Counted from the stretch's first letter, positions 1 to 9,092 are shown. The stretch: 45,734 bases of DNA from Verrucomicrobiales bacterium (GCA_027489875.1 JAIXZE010000386.1:1-45734); one strand, 5' to 3'. Numbers and translations are program-made. The notes: generated by a model not told the origin, from the sequence alone.

Positions 1-15
1 CCGCGACGAGACGCG

Positions 16-1467
16 GTGACGATGTTGTTGATCACGCCGACCCGGTTGATCCGGGCGGATTTCGAGGGGAAGCGGGAGCTGTTGTTGAAGCAGATCTGGG
101 AGGCCCGGGCGCCGGCCGGGGAGACGCTGCCGGTGTTGGTCGAGGCGGCGTTCATGCTGGGAGCGCCGAAGAAGGTTTCGGTGTACGTGCTCGCGTCCGG
201 GTTATCGACGCAGGTGCTGCAGGTGCCTGCGGGGAAGGTGGCCGGTCTGGAAGGGGATGAGCTGGCGAATGCGTTGAGTTTCGAGGCGGAGGCGATTTCG
301 GGGATCAATCCCTTTGATTCGGCGTTGTCGGCGGTGCCGGCGGGTGGATCCGGAACGGATCGTTCCTTCTGGGTGACGCAGATGTCGCAGGCGGACCTGG
401 CCCAGATCCAGGATTCGCTGCATGTCCGGAAGGCGGTCTTGCGCGGCATCTCGCACCCGGGTGGATTGTTGCGGGCGCTGGGTCATTCCAGTTCGGGCTG
501 GCAGCGTGTGGAGTTGTGGAACGACATCGTGCTGTGTGTGGACGGGAGCAATCCGGCCACGCCGCGATCGCATGTGGTGGCGACGCCACCCTCGCGTGGG
601 CTCTGGCGGCCACAGGTGGACCAATGGTTTGGTGCGTTGCTTTCGGACCGGGCGGTGATGGTGGCGGACAGTTCCCTGATCCAGTATGCGGATGGTCCGA
701 CGGTTTCCCTGGATGAGGAGATGGTGCTCAAGTCGTGGCTGCAGGAATGGGCCACGGAGCTGACGGCGGATCGGACCCGGATGCCGGTGGTGAAGCCGGC
801 ACCGAAGCCGATGCCCGACGCCCAGCGGGTGGCCTTGGCGGCATCCCTGGCGTTGGGGGCGGGTGCGATCTGTGTGGCCCATTTCTTCTTCATGGGGCAC
901 CGCATGGACGTCCTCCGCACGGAATTGGTGGAAGCGGAGAAGCCGGCGAAGGAGCTTGCTGAGTTCTCGAACCGGGCCAACGCGCTGCAAACCCAGCTGG
1001 AGCAAGTCCGGGCGGAAGCGCAGGAGCTTCGGGAACTTCGGGAGTTCTGGAAGGACACCCTCGACAAGGAACATCGGCGCCATGCCACGTTGCTGTTGAC
1101 GCTGGCGCAGGCGACCCCGGTGGATCTGGCGATCGTGACGATCGACGAGTACGCGGGCGAACTGCATCTCACGGGGCTTTCGATGACGCCGGATGTTCCT
1201 GGTTTTGCCACGAATGTCGCGGCGGCCGTGGAACCCTTCGGCTGGCGCATTGAGCCGCCGAGGCGGCGTGCGTTGAACATCGCCGCCGATGGTGGACCTT
1301 GGCAGTTGGATTGGTCCCTGAAGACGGTGATCATGAATCCCGGAGTGGTCCTTGGCCCTCCGACGAATGCTCCGGCGACGGTATCGTCGGAAGCGATCCG
1401 CGCGGCCGCCGGTGCGGCGGGTGCGGCTGCGGCAACGGTGGTGACGGATGGGATGACGGGGCGGTGA
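16..1467 (+). CDS. GspL/PilM-like assembly platform protein
   Basis: Likely inner-membrane component of a type II secretion or type IV pilus machine that links the cytoplasmic ATPase to the periplasmic parts. About 270 N-terminal residues look like the cytoplasmic actin-like half of GspL/PilM. A single hydrophobic segment lies near residues 272-294 (rich in Ala, Gly, Val and Phe). A charged coiled coil (about 300-350) and a small periplasmic domain follow, with an Ala-rich tail. The GTG start at 16 overlaps a TGA at 17-19 that closes a frame entering from the left edge (ending RDETR), so the gene is probably coupled to an upstream operon member; ATG at 22 is an alternative. The identification rests on architecture and on the neighbours (M-like protein, two ATPases, GspF, secretin); sequence similarity to classical GspL is weak by eye. 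Confidence 0.72.
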   Translation: MTMLLITPTRLIRADFEGKRELLLKQIWEARAPAGETLPVLVEAAFMLGAPKKVSVYVLASGLSTQVLQVPAGKVAGLEGDELANALSFEAEAISGINPFDSALSAVPAGGSGTDRSFWVTQMSQADLAQIQDSLHVRKAVLRGISHPGGLLRALGHSSSGWQRVELWNDIVLCVDGSNPATPRSHVVATPPSRGLWRPQVDQWFGALLSDRAVMVADSSLIQYADGPTVSLDEEMVLKSWLQEWATELTADRTRMPVVKPAPKPMPDAQRVALAASLALGAGAICVAHFFFMGHRMDVLRTELVEAEKPAKELAEFSNRANALQTQLEQVRAEAQELRELREFWKDTLDKEHRRHATLLLTLAQATPVDLAIVTIDEYAGELHLTGLSMTPDVPGFATNVAAAVEPFGWRIEPPRRRALNIAADGGPWQLDWSLKTVIMNPGVVLGPPTNAPATVSSEAIRAAAGAAGAAAATVVTDGMTGR

Positions 1468-1494
1468 ACAACCTGAACTTCAACTGAACCAGCC

Positions 1495-2112
1495 ATGGGA
1501 ACAACAGGCGGCATCACCATTACGCGACGGGACAAGATCCTGCTCGTGATCGTTCCGGCCCTCTTCATCATCATCGTTTACGCCTATGCGTTCACGAAGG
1601 CTCCGATCCAACGACTGAAGGCGCTGAACGCCCAGGTCGAGGCGGCCCGGGCCAAGGCGCCGCGGAAGATCGACGTCGAGGCGGAGCGGGTCCGGGGAGT
1701 CCTGCTGACCCGCGATCTGGAGAAGGCGCGTGCGGAACTCAAGCCGCTCCGCGAGGAGTTGGGCCGGTTGACATCGTCGTGGACGAACAGCACTGATCGT
1801 TTGATGGGCAGTGACATGCTCTCCGCGCTCTGGGTCCGACATGGCCTGAAGCTTCAGGAGCAAACGGCGCTGACCAATCAGGCGATCCTGGCACCGGCAC
1901 TCCAGCAGTTGGCGGATCGCGCCCGTGCGACGCTGGGTCCCGGACGCTATCCGGTGCTCTGGGAGGTCCAGCTGCAAGGCGGATACATGAACATGCTGGA
2001 CGCCTTGGACGAGCTCTCCCGTTCCGATGTCGCGGCCGTGCCTGTGGCCCTCGAAATGTCTGACACCCCAAATCAGCCCGGCAAATCGTGGAAAATTCGT
2101 CTCTGGCAGTAG
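1495..2112 (+). CDS. GspM/PilO-like inner-membrane protein
   Basis: A 205-residue bitopic protein with a short basic N-terminus, a hydrophobic segment at about residues 16-33, a coiled coil (about 38-90) and a small C-terminal periplasmic domain. This is the size and layout of GspM or PilO, which pair with GspL or PilN to form the inner-membrane alignment platform. It starts 27 bases after the GspL-like gene and its end overlaps the longest reading frame of the next gene. No catalytic motif is visible. The family assignment is from position and topology, not from a signature sequence. Confidence 0.65.
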   Translation: MGTTGGITITRRDKILLVIVPALFIIIVYAYAFTKAPIQRLKALNAQVEAARAKAPRKIDVEAERVRGVLLTRDLEKARAELKPLREELGRLTSSWTNSTDRLMGSDMLSALWVRHGLKLQEQTALTNQAILAPALQQLADRARATLGPGRYPVLWEVQLQGGYMNMLDALDELSRSDVAAVPVALEMSDTPNQPGKSWKIRLWQ

Positions 2113-2129
2113 GAACGGGGAAGGGTGCC

Positions 2130-3269
2130 ATGCACCCGAGACTCCGGGCCCTCCTGCGGGCAACGGTCCAGATGCAGGCCTCGGACCTGCATCTGGTGCC
2201 GGATCAATATCCGCTCCTGCGCACGGCGGGCCAATTGCATCCGTTGGCAGGTGAGGACCGGCTTTCGGCGGACGACCTTCGCAGCATCACCACCGAGTTG
2301 ATTCAGACCACGGATCGCAAACGGCTGGATTCGGTTGGGGATATCGACGGGGCCATCACCTGCGAGGATGTCCGGTACCGTTTCAACGTCTTCAAGCGTG
2401 GGCGTGAGCTGTGCGTGGCATTCCGTCGTCTCGACGATCGGTTTCGGTCGCTTGGTGAGTTGGGGATGCCGGAGTCGCTCTACACGCTGTGCGATCTGCC
2501 GGACGGGTTGATCATTGTTGCGGGACCGACCGGTGCGGGCAAAAGCACGACCCTGGCGGCGCTCATCGACCGCATCAACCGGACCTACAACGCCCACATC
2601 ATCACGATCGAGGACCCGGTCGAATACGTGCATCCGCCGGCGAAGAGCCTCGTGAACCAGCGTCAGGTGGGAGCGGATTGCGGGACGTTTTACGACGCGC
2701 TCGTGGCTTCCCTGCGTCAGGATCCGGACGTGATCCTGGTGGGCGAAATCCGGGAGATCAGCACCATCCGGACGGCGATCACGGCGGCGGAGACGGGCCA
2801 CCTCGTGTTCACCACCGTTCACGCGGGCGACTGCGTGGGTGTCATCGAGCGTCTGGTTTCGGTGTTTCCGGCAGGTGAACAGGACGGCGTGCGCCGCCAG
2901 CTCGCGCTGGTGCTGCGGGCCGTGATTGCCCAGCAGTTGTTGCTGGCCGATGGACCCCAGGCCCAGCCGGGGGCGCATGGCCGGCGTCGTCGGGTGGCAC
3001 TCAGTGAAGTCCTGCTGGTGAACCCGGCAGTGGCGAACCTGATATCCACGGCGCGCTCCGCCCAGGTGTACTCGGCGATGGAAGTCGGCGGCATGCACGG
3101 CATGCAGACCTTCGAACAGGATCTGGCGCGTTTGCTCGTGGACGGCCTGATCTCGGAGCCGACCGCCTTCAACTTTACCCGGAATCCGGCGGTGCTCCGC
3201 GAACGGATCCAGCGGTTCAAGAGCAACCCGGCCTTGTTGCGTCGCCCCAATCCAATCCCGGCGAAGTGA
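2130..3269 (+). CDS. PilT-like secretion/twitching ATPase
   Basis: Hexameric ATPase of the GspE/PilT superfamily, probably the retraction-type motor of the adjacent machine. The N-terminal region carries the PilT-like ASDLHL motif. Walker A GPTGAGKST is at residues 132-140, an Asp box (TIEDPVEY) follows, Walker B (ILVGEIRE) is near 200-208, and the GHLVFTTVHA His box comes after. The C-terminal part contains ANLIS and GMQTFEQDL, resembling the PilT segments around AIRNLIRE and GMQTLDQ. It lacks the long N-terminal domain and the zinc motif of GspE/PilB. I chose ATG 2130 because an AGGAACGGGGAAGGG stretch precedes it; an in-frame ATG at 2088 would overlap the M-like gene by 25 bases. Its stop overlaps the start of the next ATPase gene (TGATG). 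Confidence 0.85.
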   Translation: MHPRLRALLRATVQMQASDLHLVPDQYPLLRTAGQLHPLAGEDRLSADDLRSITTELIQTTDRKRLDSVGDIDGAITCEDVRYRFNVFKRGRELCVAFRRLDDRFRSLGELGMPESLYTLCDLPDGLIIVAGPTGAGKSTTLAALIDRINRTYNAHIITIEDPVEYVHPPAKSLVNQRQVGADCGTFYDALVASLRQDPDVILVGEIREISTIRTAITAAETGHLVFTTVHAGDCVGVIERLVSVFPAGEQDGVRRQLALVLRAVIAQQLLLADGPQAQPGAHGRRRRVALSEVLLVNPAVANLISTARSAQVYSAMEVGGMHGMQTFEQDLARLLVDGLISEPTAFNFTRNPAVLRERIQRFKSNPALLRRPNPIPAK

Positions 3270-4792
3270 TGAGTGCGGCCAACGATCCATCCATCATCGA
3301 CAAGCCAACGGTCACGCGACCGTTGGATATGGACGATGTGCGGGTGGATCCGTTGCTCGCGCTGAGGGTTCCGGCGAATCTGGCACTCCGACGCGAGGTG
3401 CTTCCCTTCATCGAATGGCGGGGCAGGGTGCATGTCGCGTGCAGTGATCCCCGGGATGCCGCGAGCCTGGGCGCCGTCCAGCGGGCCTTCGAGTTGCCGG
3501 TGGAAGCGATTCCCGCCGAGCCTGAATCCCTGCGTCGGGCGCTTTCCCGGATCTACGGAAACCTGAAACCAGGAGCCGGAGGTACGGCGGCCATCGGACG
3601 TCCGACCGGCCGTGGCTCCGAAGCGGAGGTCATCGATGCGGCGAGCCTGTCCGACGATCTTCTTTATTCCGCAATCCTGCGGCAGGCCTCGGATATCCAC
3701 ATCGATCCGGGTGCCGAGACCCTGCGGATCCGGTTCCGGGTGGACGGCGGACTGGAGGAGATCCAACGCCTGCCGATGTCCGTCGCGGGCAACCTGACCA
3801 ACCGGTTCAAGGTTCTTTCCCAGATGGACATCTCTGAAAAGAGAGCGCCTCAGGACGGAGCCTTTCGGCATACGTACGGGGATGGAAGGACGCTGGACAT
3901 CCGGGCGGCGACCCTGCCGACGAAATGGGGAGAGCGGTTGACGCTCCGGTTGCTTGGATTGCAGACGGGCGTGCTGACGCTGGAGCGGTTGGGCATGGAC
4001 GCCGGTCATCTCAAGCTGTTCGAGGCCGCGCTGGCCCAGCCGCATGGAATGATCCTCCTGACCGGGCCCACGGGATCCGGCAAGTCGACCACCCTCTACG
4101 CCGGGATCCGGCGGTTGCTGGAGTTGGAGGCCCTCAACATCATCACGGTCGAGGATCCGGTGGAGTACGACATCCACGGCGTGGCCCAGGTGACGGTGGA
4201 CTCGGCGGACAAGACGTCGTTTGCAAAGGCGCTTCGGAGCATCCTCCGTCATGACCCGGACGTGGTCATGATCGGTGAGATCCGCGATGGCGAGACCGCG
4301 GACATCGCGGTCAAGGCGTCGCTCACGGGTCACCTGGTCTTCAGCTCGCTGCACACCAATACAGCGGCGGGAGCGGTGACACGCCTGGGGGACATGGGTG
4401 TTGAGCGTTACCTGATCGCCTCCACGCTGCGTCTGAGCATTGCCCAACGGTTGGTGCGGCGTTTGTGCGCCCGGTGTCACCGCCCCGGGGCGTTGACCGC
4501 TGCTGAGGCGATCGCGCTGGGCCTTCCAGACCTGGAAGGTCGCCCCTCCTTCTCCAAGGGTGGCTGCCTTTACTGCGGCGGGAAGGGGTCCGTGGGCCGG
4601 TTGGCGATCTTCGAATTCCTGCCGCTGGATGAAACCTGGTCCCAGATCGTGAACCGGGGTGCGCAGGAAGTGGAGATCCTCGAAGAAATGAAGCGGCGCG
4701 GGCTGCCCCTGCTTCTGGATGACGCGCTCAGCAAGCTGGCGAAGGGAATGACCACCTTCGAGGAAATCCGCAACGCCGTGGCTGCCTGGTGA
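3269..4792 (+). CDS. gspE: GspE/PilB-type assembly ATPase
   Basis: Cytoplasmic ATPase that powers pseudopilus or pilus assembly. The N-terminal region (about residues 1-100) resembles the T2SSE_N domain, followed by the RecA-like ATPase core. Walker A GPTGSGKST is at 266-274, the Asp box (TVEDPVEYD) follows, Walker B is MIGEIRDGE, and the His box is GHLVFSSLHT. A tetra-cysteine zinc motif (C400, C403, C433, C436) is typical of GspE and PilB and absent from PilT. ATG 3269 overlaps the stop of the PilT-like gene, implying translational coupling. A GTG at 3266 is the only nearby alternative. With the preceding gene it gives the cluster an extension-type and a retraction-type motor side by side. 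Length (507 residues) is normal for GspE. Confidence 0.9.
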   Translation: MSAANDPSIIDKPTVTRPLDMDDVRVDPLLALRVPANLALRREVLPFIEWRGRVHVACSDPRDAASLGAVQRAFELPVEAIPAEPESLRRALSRIYGNLKPGAGGTAAIGRPTGRGSEAEVIDAASLSDDLLYSAILRQASDIHIDPGAETLRIRFRVDGGLEEIQRLPMSVAGNLTNRFKVLSQMDISEKRAPQDGAFRHTYGDGRTLDIRAATLPTKWGERLTLRLLGLQTGVLTLERLGMDAGHLKLFEAALAQPHGMILLTGPTGSGKSTTLYAGIRRLLELEALNIITVEDPVEYDIHGVAQVTVDSADKTSFAKALRSILRHDPDVVMIGEIRDGETADIAVKASLTGHLVFSSLHTNTAAGAVTRLGDMGVERYLIASTLRLSIAQRLVRRLCARCHRPGALTAAEAIALGLPDLEGRPSFSKGGCLYCGGKGSVGRLAIFEFLPLDETWSQIVNRGAQEVEILEEMKRRGLPLLLDDALSKLAKGMTTFEEIRNAVAAW

Positions 4793-4805
4793 ACCCCTGA
4801 TCTTC

Positions 4806-6023
4806 ATGCCCTCCTTCAATTTCACCGCACGTGACACTTCCGGTCGGACCCAGCGTGGCGTTCAATCCGCGGCTTCCGCAGTCGTGCTGGCCTCCGAGTT
4901 GCGCGCGCGGGGGTGGCTGGTCCTCGACATCCAGATTGCGGCGGAGACGCGCGTCGGGCTGACGGACGCACTGAATCCGAGCGGGTGGCTGCCGGTGCGT
5001 TCGATTGACGTGGAGATGTCGCTCCAGCAATTGGCGGTGATGCTCCGGTCTGGCCTGACGCTGTTGAACGCCTTGCAGACGGCTGCGGAGCATGCCGACC
5101 GGCTGAAGCTCCAACGGATCCTGCGGCGAGTGATGGTCCGGATCGAGGAGGGCAGTTCGTTTGCGGACGCGCTGTCCGAACACCGGGTGTTCAACAACCT
5201 GACGGTCCAGTTGGTCAAGGTGGGTGAACAGACCGGTAATCTGGATGTGGTGGTGGTGCGGGCCGCGGAGGCGATGGAGCGGCGACGTCACCTGATCCAG
5301 CAGGTGATGACTGCGCTGACCTATCCCTTCATCACCCTGATGGCAGCGATCGGCGTCTCCCTGTTCATGGTGCTGAACGTCATCCCGAAACTGGAGATCT
5401 TCATCAAGGCCCTGGGGCGGAAACTGCCTCCCACGACGGTGATGCTGATGGATCTCTCCGCATGGTTCCGGACGAATGGGACGGCGTTGTTGGTGGTGAT
5501 GGTGGTGAGCATGCTGGGTATCCTCTTTGCGACACAGATGCCGGGGCTACGTGCTCCGTTGGACAAGTTCATGTTGCGCGTGCCGTTGATCGGTCGGGTG
5601 CTTTGTGTGGCCGGTACCGCCCTGTTTGCCCGGGCGCTCGCGATCCTGCTGCGCTCGGGGGTCACCGTGCTGGACGCCCTCCGGACGATGGAAGCGCTGG
5701 GAAGCAACAAGCACCTCGCCGGTATCGTCGCCAAGACCCGGCAGCGCGTGTTTGCCGGCGGATCCCTGGCTGAAGCGTTGACGGAACCGGGCGGTTTCAT
5801 GCCGATGTTGGGCCGGATGATCGCGGTGGGTGAATCCTCCGGACGGCTGGATGACGTCCTGGAAGAAGTGGCCCGCTTCTTCGAGAACCAACTCGCGGTC
5901 CTGATCCGCCAGCTCTCCGCCGTTGTTGAACCAGCCATCATCGTTTTTGTCGGCGGCGTGGTCGGGTTCGTGTACATCACCTTCTTCCTGACGATCTACG
6001 CCGCTGCCGGCTCCCAAAAATGA
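4806..6023 (+). CDS. gspF: GspF/PilC inner-membrane platform protein
   Basis: Polytopic inner-membrane protein around which the pilus or pseudopilus is assembled; it contacts the GspE ATPase. Its 405 residues contain two T2SSF repeats: the first (about 68-190) has the LAVMLRSGLTLLNAL pattern and the second (about 270-395) has the matching LAILLRSGVTVLDAL. Three hydrophobic segments follow the repeats, near residues 170-195, 220-240 and 370-398. The N-terminal FNFTARDTSGRTQRG is typical of the family. It starts 13 bases after gspE and its TGA overlaps the ATG of the secretin gene. Confidence 0.93.
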   Translation: MPSFNFTARDTSGRTQRGVQSAASAVVLASELRARGWLVLDIQIAAETRVGLTDALNPSGWLPVRSIDVEMSLQQLAVMLRSGLTLLNALQTAAEHADRLKLQRILRRVMVRIEEGSSFADALSEHRVFNNLTVQLVKVGEQTGNLDVVVVRAAEAMERRRHLIQQVMTALTYPFITLMAAIGVSLFMVLNVIPKLEIFIKALGRKLPPTTVMLMDLSAWFRTNGTALLVVMVVSMLGILFATQMPGLRAPLDKFMLRVPLIGRVLCVAGTALFARALAILLRSGVTVLDALRTMEALGSNKHLAGIVAKTRQRVFAGGSLAEALTEPGGFMPMLGRMIAVGESSGRLDDVLEEVARFFENQLAVLIRQLSAVVEPAIIVFVGGVVGFVYITFFLTIYAAAGSQK

Positions 6024-8227
6024 ACCCTCAGACGAAGTCCAAACACACCTTGCGTTGGAGCCATGCTGTCGCCCTCTTTTCGGCAGCGGGTTTCACGACG
6101 CTGCTCGCACAGGCGCCCGCCGGAGACATCCGGATGAACAACGCGGTCAACGCGCTCCGCGATCCCACACAGGCGGGTGCCGGCTTGCAGGCGGTGTTGC
6201 AGGGCGGCGGGGGCGGCGTTGGCGGTGTTCCCAGCGGTCGCCTGCTCAAGATCGAGGTGGTCGGGCTTGGGACCAATGCCACGCCCGCGGAGGTTGAGAT
6301 GTACCGGACGGCGAAGCCCGCGGAGCGCATGATCCGGTTGATCGACGTCAACACCGTTTCCTTTGCAGAAGTGTCGCGCACGCTGTCGCGGATGACCGGG
6401 TTGAATGTGGCCCCCACGGCAACCGCCGGGACCAACAATGTCTCGCTGTTCCTGTCCAACCTTCCGGTCCAGTCCGTTCTGGAAACGATGTGCACGGCGA
6501 ACGGGCTGTGGCTCCGGGAGGACGAGAAGACCGGCATCGTCCGTGTCTACACGGTGGGTGAGTTCCGACGCGATCTGGCTTCCTTCCGGGATGAACAGAC
6601 CGAGATCTTCACCCTGCTTTATCCGAACTCCTTCGACATCGCCAACGCCATCTCGGACCTGTTCGGCGAGCGGGTTGAGGTGAGCACCGGGGACAATGAC
6701 ATGGAGTCCATGATGGAGTTGCAGCAGCGGATGATGCGCTTCGACATCCTCGACCAGCGGGCGACGGGACTGGGCATGGCCGCCGCCGGTCAGGGGGGTG
6801 GTGGCATGGGCATGGGGGGCGGAATGGGCGGCATGGGCATGGGGGGCGGAATGGGCGGCATGGGGATGGCCGGCGGCATGGGCGGAATGGGTGGCATGGG
6901 GATGGCCGGCGGCATGGGTTTTGGCGGGTTCGGCATGGGCGGCATGATGGGCAATCAGGGCCAGCAGCGGCGGCGGCAAACCACATTGCCCCAGCAGCAG
7001 CAGTTGCTGACCAATCCCAACCTCAATGCCGAACAGGTGCAGGCGTTGTCGGACGCCCAACAGAACGGTGAAACGGGCAATGCGGTCCAACAGGTGGATC
7101 AGGCCTTGGGGCGTCGCGTGACGATCCACGTCACCGTGCTTCGCCGACAGAACAAGCTCCTGGTACGGACCGCGGACGAAAACGCGTTGAAGGATATCCG
7201 GAACCTGGTGGCCAAGCTGGATGTTCCGCAGTCGATGGTCCTACTCGATGTCCGGGTCCTCCGGGTGAGCCTGGGCGACGGATTCAATTCCGCATTCGAT
7301 TACTCCTTCCTGAAGGGCGTTGGCGACGGCCAGTTGAACGGGGCTTTCAGCCCGACCGAGATCCTGCCTCCTGCGTCTGTCACCAGCGGAGTCACCCCGA
7401 ACTTCAATCCGGGGGGTGGCGTCGATGCACAGGCGATGGTGTTCCAGTACCTCGGCCAGAATGTCCGGGCGCGCATGCAACTGCTCGAGACCAAGGGTCG
7501 CCTGAACGCGGTGGCGAGTCCGGTGCTGTTGACCGCGAACAACGAAGTCAGCCGTGTGTTCGTGGGCGAGGAAGTTCCGATCACCCGCGGTTTCAGCGGT
7601 GCCGCCACGATCCCCACCGGTGGGAACGGCGGCGCGATTGCCCAGGCGGCCAACGCGCAGTTGGAATTCCGGCCTGTGGGCACGACCCTGCTGCTCACGC
7701 CGAACATCAATGCGGATCGGACCGTGACGCTGCGGCTTGTTCAGGAGAATTCCTCCCTGCGTCGCAACGGCGCGACGATTCCGGTGCCCACTGAAGGTGG
7801 CGGCTTCCGTAGCCAGGCGGTGGACACGGTCCAGTCGCGTACGGTCAGCGGCACCTTCATTGCCCAGCATGAACAGGCCGTGGTCGTGGGTGGATTGATC
7901 GAGGAGAGCGAGACGGTGGATCGGAGCGGCATTCCCATCCTCAGCTCGATTCCCTATCTGGGAGCCCCGTTCCGCAAGGACACCAAGGCCAAGGTCCGGT
8001 CGGAATTGGTTGTGATCATCCGACCGTTCATCGTGAACACGCCCAAGGACGCCGAGGCGATCTCGCAACGCGTCACCCGTGAGCTGAGCCTGAACCCTGC
8101 GGCGTGGAAGATGGGGGATTCGTCGATCGGTCTGTACACGACCAACGACGTCGTGAATCCGGATCCGGCCAAGGCCCGCAAGGCGAACCGTGAAGCGCAG
8201 AAGAACGCGCCCAAGGCCAAGCCTTGA
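6020..8227 (+). CDS. GspD/PilQ-like outer-membrane secretin
   Basis: Subunit of the multimeric gated outer-membrane channel. The N-terminus carries a probable signal peptide (basic start, hydrophobic stretch, cut near the AQAPAG region at about 26-30). Periplasmic N-domains follow. A Gly/Met-rich insert occupies about residues 260-313, and then an N-domain with VTIHVTVLRR and NLVAKLDVPQ. The C-terminal secretin core contains the conserved ETKGRLNAVASPVLLTANN, VFVGEEVPI, VGTTLLLTPNIN and VVVGGLIEE, ending with GIPILSSIPYLGAPFR. The C-terminus is a short Lys-rich tail with no obvious pilotin-binding domain. ATG 6020 overlaps the gspF stop. The insert interrupts the N-domains at a place where secretins often have flexible loops, but its composition is unusual. 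Confidence 0.92.
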   Translation: MNPQTKSKHTLRWSHAVALFSAAGFTTLLAQAPAGDIRMNNAVNALRDPTQAGAGLQAVLQGGGGGVGGVPSGRLLKIEVVGLGTNATPAEVEMYRTAKPAERMIRLIDVNTVSFAEVSRTLSRMTGLNVAPTATAGTNNVSLFLSNLPVQSVLETMCTANGLWLREDEKTGIVRVYTVGEFRRDLASFRDEQTEIFTLLYPNSFDIANAISDLFGERVEVSTGDNDMESMMELQQRMMRFDILDQRATGLGMAAAGQGGGGMGMGGGMGGMGMGGGMGGMGMAGGMGGMGGMGMAGGMGFGGFGMGGMMGNQGQQRRRQTTLPQQQQLLTNPNLNAEQVQALSDAQQNGETGNAVQQVDQALGRRVTIHVTVLRRQNKLLVRTADENALKDIRNLVAKLDVPQSMVLLDVRVLRVSLGDGFNSAFDYSFLKGVGDGQLNGAFSPTEILPPASVTSGVTPNFNPGGGVDAQAMVFQYLGQNVRARMQLLETKGRLNAVASPVLLTANNEVSRVFVGEEVPITRGFSGAATIPTGGNGGAIAQAANAQLEFRPVGTTLLLTPNINADRTVTLRLVQENSSLRRNGATIPVPTEGGGFRSQAVDTVQSRTVSGTFIAQHEQAVVVGGLIEESETVDRSGIPILSSIPYLGAPFRKDTKAKVRSELVVIIRPFIVNTPKDAEAISQRVTRELSLNPAAWKMGDSSIGLYTTNDVVNPDPAKARKANREAQKNAPKAKP
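6803..6856 (+). repeat. 27-bp perfect tandem duplication in secretin gene
   Basis: Two exact, adjacent 27-bp units (6803-6829 and 6830-6856) encode part of the Gly/Met-rich loop. Shorter GGCATGGG-type repeats continue to about 6950. All are multiples of three, so the frame is kept. The pattern suggests growth by slippage. Confidence 0.85.
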
Positions 8228-8245
8228 TGCGGTCCATTCGATGAA

Positions 8246-8309
8246 ACGGGTGGCGACGTCCCCGTCGCCCTCCGCTTTCCAATCGGCGTGCGATGAGGAC
8301 ATCGCGGCC
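8246..8309 (+). repeat. REPIN-like paired hairpin, copy 1
   Basis: The first hairpin is GGCGACGTCCCCGTCGCC at 8252-8269. The second, in opposite orientation, is GCGATGAGGACATCGC at 8290-8305. A spacer of about 20 bases separates them. The same layout recurs at 30428-30535, 30875-31006 and 44534-44598. This copy lies just after the secretin operon and lacks the outer inverted repeats found at 30875-31006. Confidence 0.75.
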
Positions 8310-8311
8310 CT

Positions 8312-8339
8312 GAAACCATGCCTCCCGGGGAGTGGTTTC
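8312..8339. other. stem-loop after secretin operon
   Basis: GAAACCA at 8312-8318 pairs with TGGTTTC at 8333-8339, and an inner CTCCCGGGGAG extends the stem. No T-run follows on the plus strand, so it is not a standard intrinsic terminator. It may protect mRNA ends or belong to the neighbouring repeat. Confidence 0.5.
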
Positions 8340-8411
8340 GTGAGGTCCATCGAACGTAACCCTGAGCGGGGTTGCCAGTGATCGGAGATTGCCCTACCTC
8401 TTGGTCGCCTT

Positions 8412-9092
8412 ATGGCAGCTGATCCCATCGTCCAGGTTCGCGACCTCTCCAAGCTGTACCGTCAGGGGGACATTGATGTCACCGCCCTGAACCATGTCTC
8501 GGTGGACATCCAGCCGGCCGAGTTCGTGGTGTTGATGGGGCCGTCCGGATCCGGGAAGTCGACCTTGCTCCACATCATCGCAGGCATCGACCGCCCCACG
8601 TCCGGGGACGTTCTCGTGCAAGGCATCAACGTCGGAAACCTTTCCGAGTCCGACCTGGCCACATGGCGCAATCAGTACGTGGGATTCGTCTTCCAGTCGT
8701 TCAATCTGATCCCTGTCCTGACGGCGGCGGAGAACGTGGAATTGCCGTTGCTGCTGACGCGTCTTGATCGCAAATCCCGGAAAGAGCAGGTGCAGGCGGC
8801 ACTGGAATTGGTGGGGCTGGGTGACCGGCTTCACCATCGGCCCGACCAGCTCTCGGGCGGTCAGCAGCAGCGTGTGGCCATCGCGAGGGCCTTGGTGACG
8901 GATCCCGTCCTGATCGTGGCGGACGAGCCTACGGGCAACCTGGACGCGAAGTCCGCGTCGGACGTGCTCGACATCCTCCGGTCGCTTTCGAGCCGTTCCG
9001 GGAAAACGGTGATCATGGTGACGCACGATCCGAAGGCAGCGGGCTACGGAACGCGCAGCCTGCACCTCGAGAAGGGGGAGATCGTCGCGTGA
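8412..9092 (+). CDS. LolD/MacB-type ABC transporter ATPase
   Basis: ATP-binding subunit (226 residues) of an efflux or lipoprotein-type ABC system. Walker A GPSGSGKS is at residues 43-50, a Q-loop glutamine follows in FVFQSFNL (about 92-99), the signature LSGGQ is at 147-151, Walker B LIVADE at 167-172, and the switch His in MVTHDP. The short length and the preserved [15 protein letters not shown] are typical of the LolD/MacB/FtsE branch. It overlaps the next permease gene by four bases (GTGA), and two FtsX-like permeases and a membrane-fusion protein follow. That set matches a tripartite exporter with separate ATPase and permease chains. The substrate cannot be read from sequence. Confidence 0.92.
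   Translation: MAADPIVQVRDLSKLYRQGDIDVTALNHVSVDIQPAEFVVLMGPSGSGKSTLLHIIAGIDRPTSGDVLVQGINVGNLSESDLATWRNQYVGFVFQSFNLIPVLTAAENVELPLLLTRLDRKSRKEQVQAALELVGLGDRLHHRPDQLSGGQQQRVAIARALVTDPVLIVADEPTGNLDAKSASDVLDILRSLSSRSGKTVIMVTHDPKAAGYGTRSLHLEKGEIVA

Noticed and set aside
1-19. C-terminal end of an upstream gene (reading RDETR then TGA)
   Set aside because: Only five codons are visible; coupling to the GspL-like gene is plausible but the gene cannot be identified.
1739-5291. Long minus-strand frames opposite the secretion operon
   Set aside because: Arg/His/Pro/Gln-rich translations typical of the antisense of GC-rich genes, with no domain similarity.
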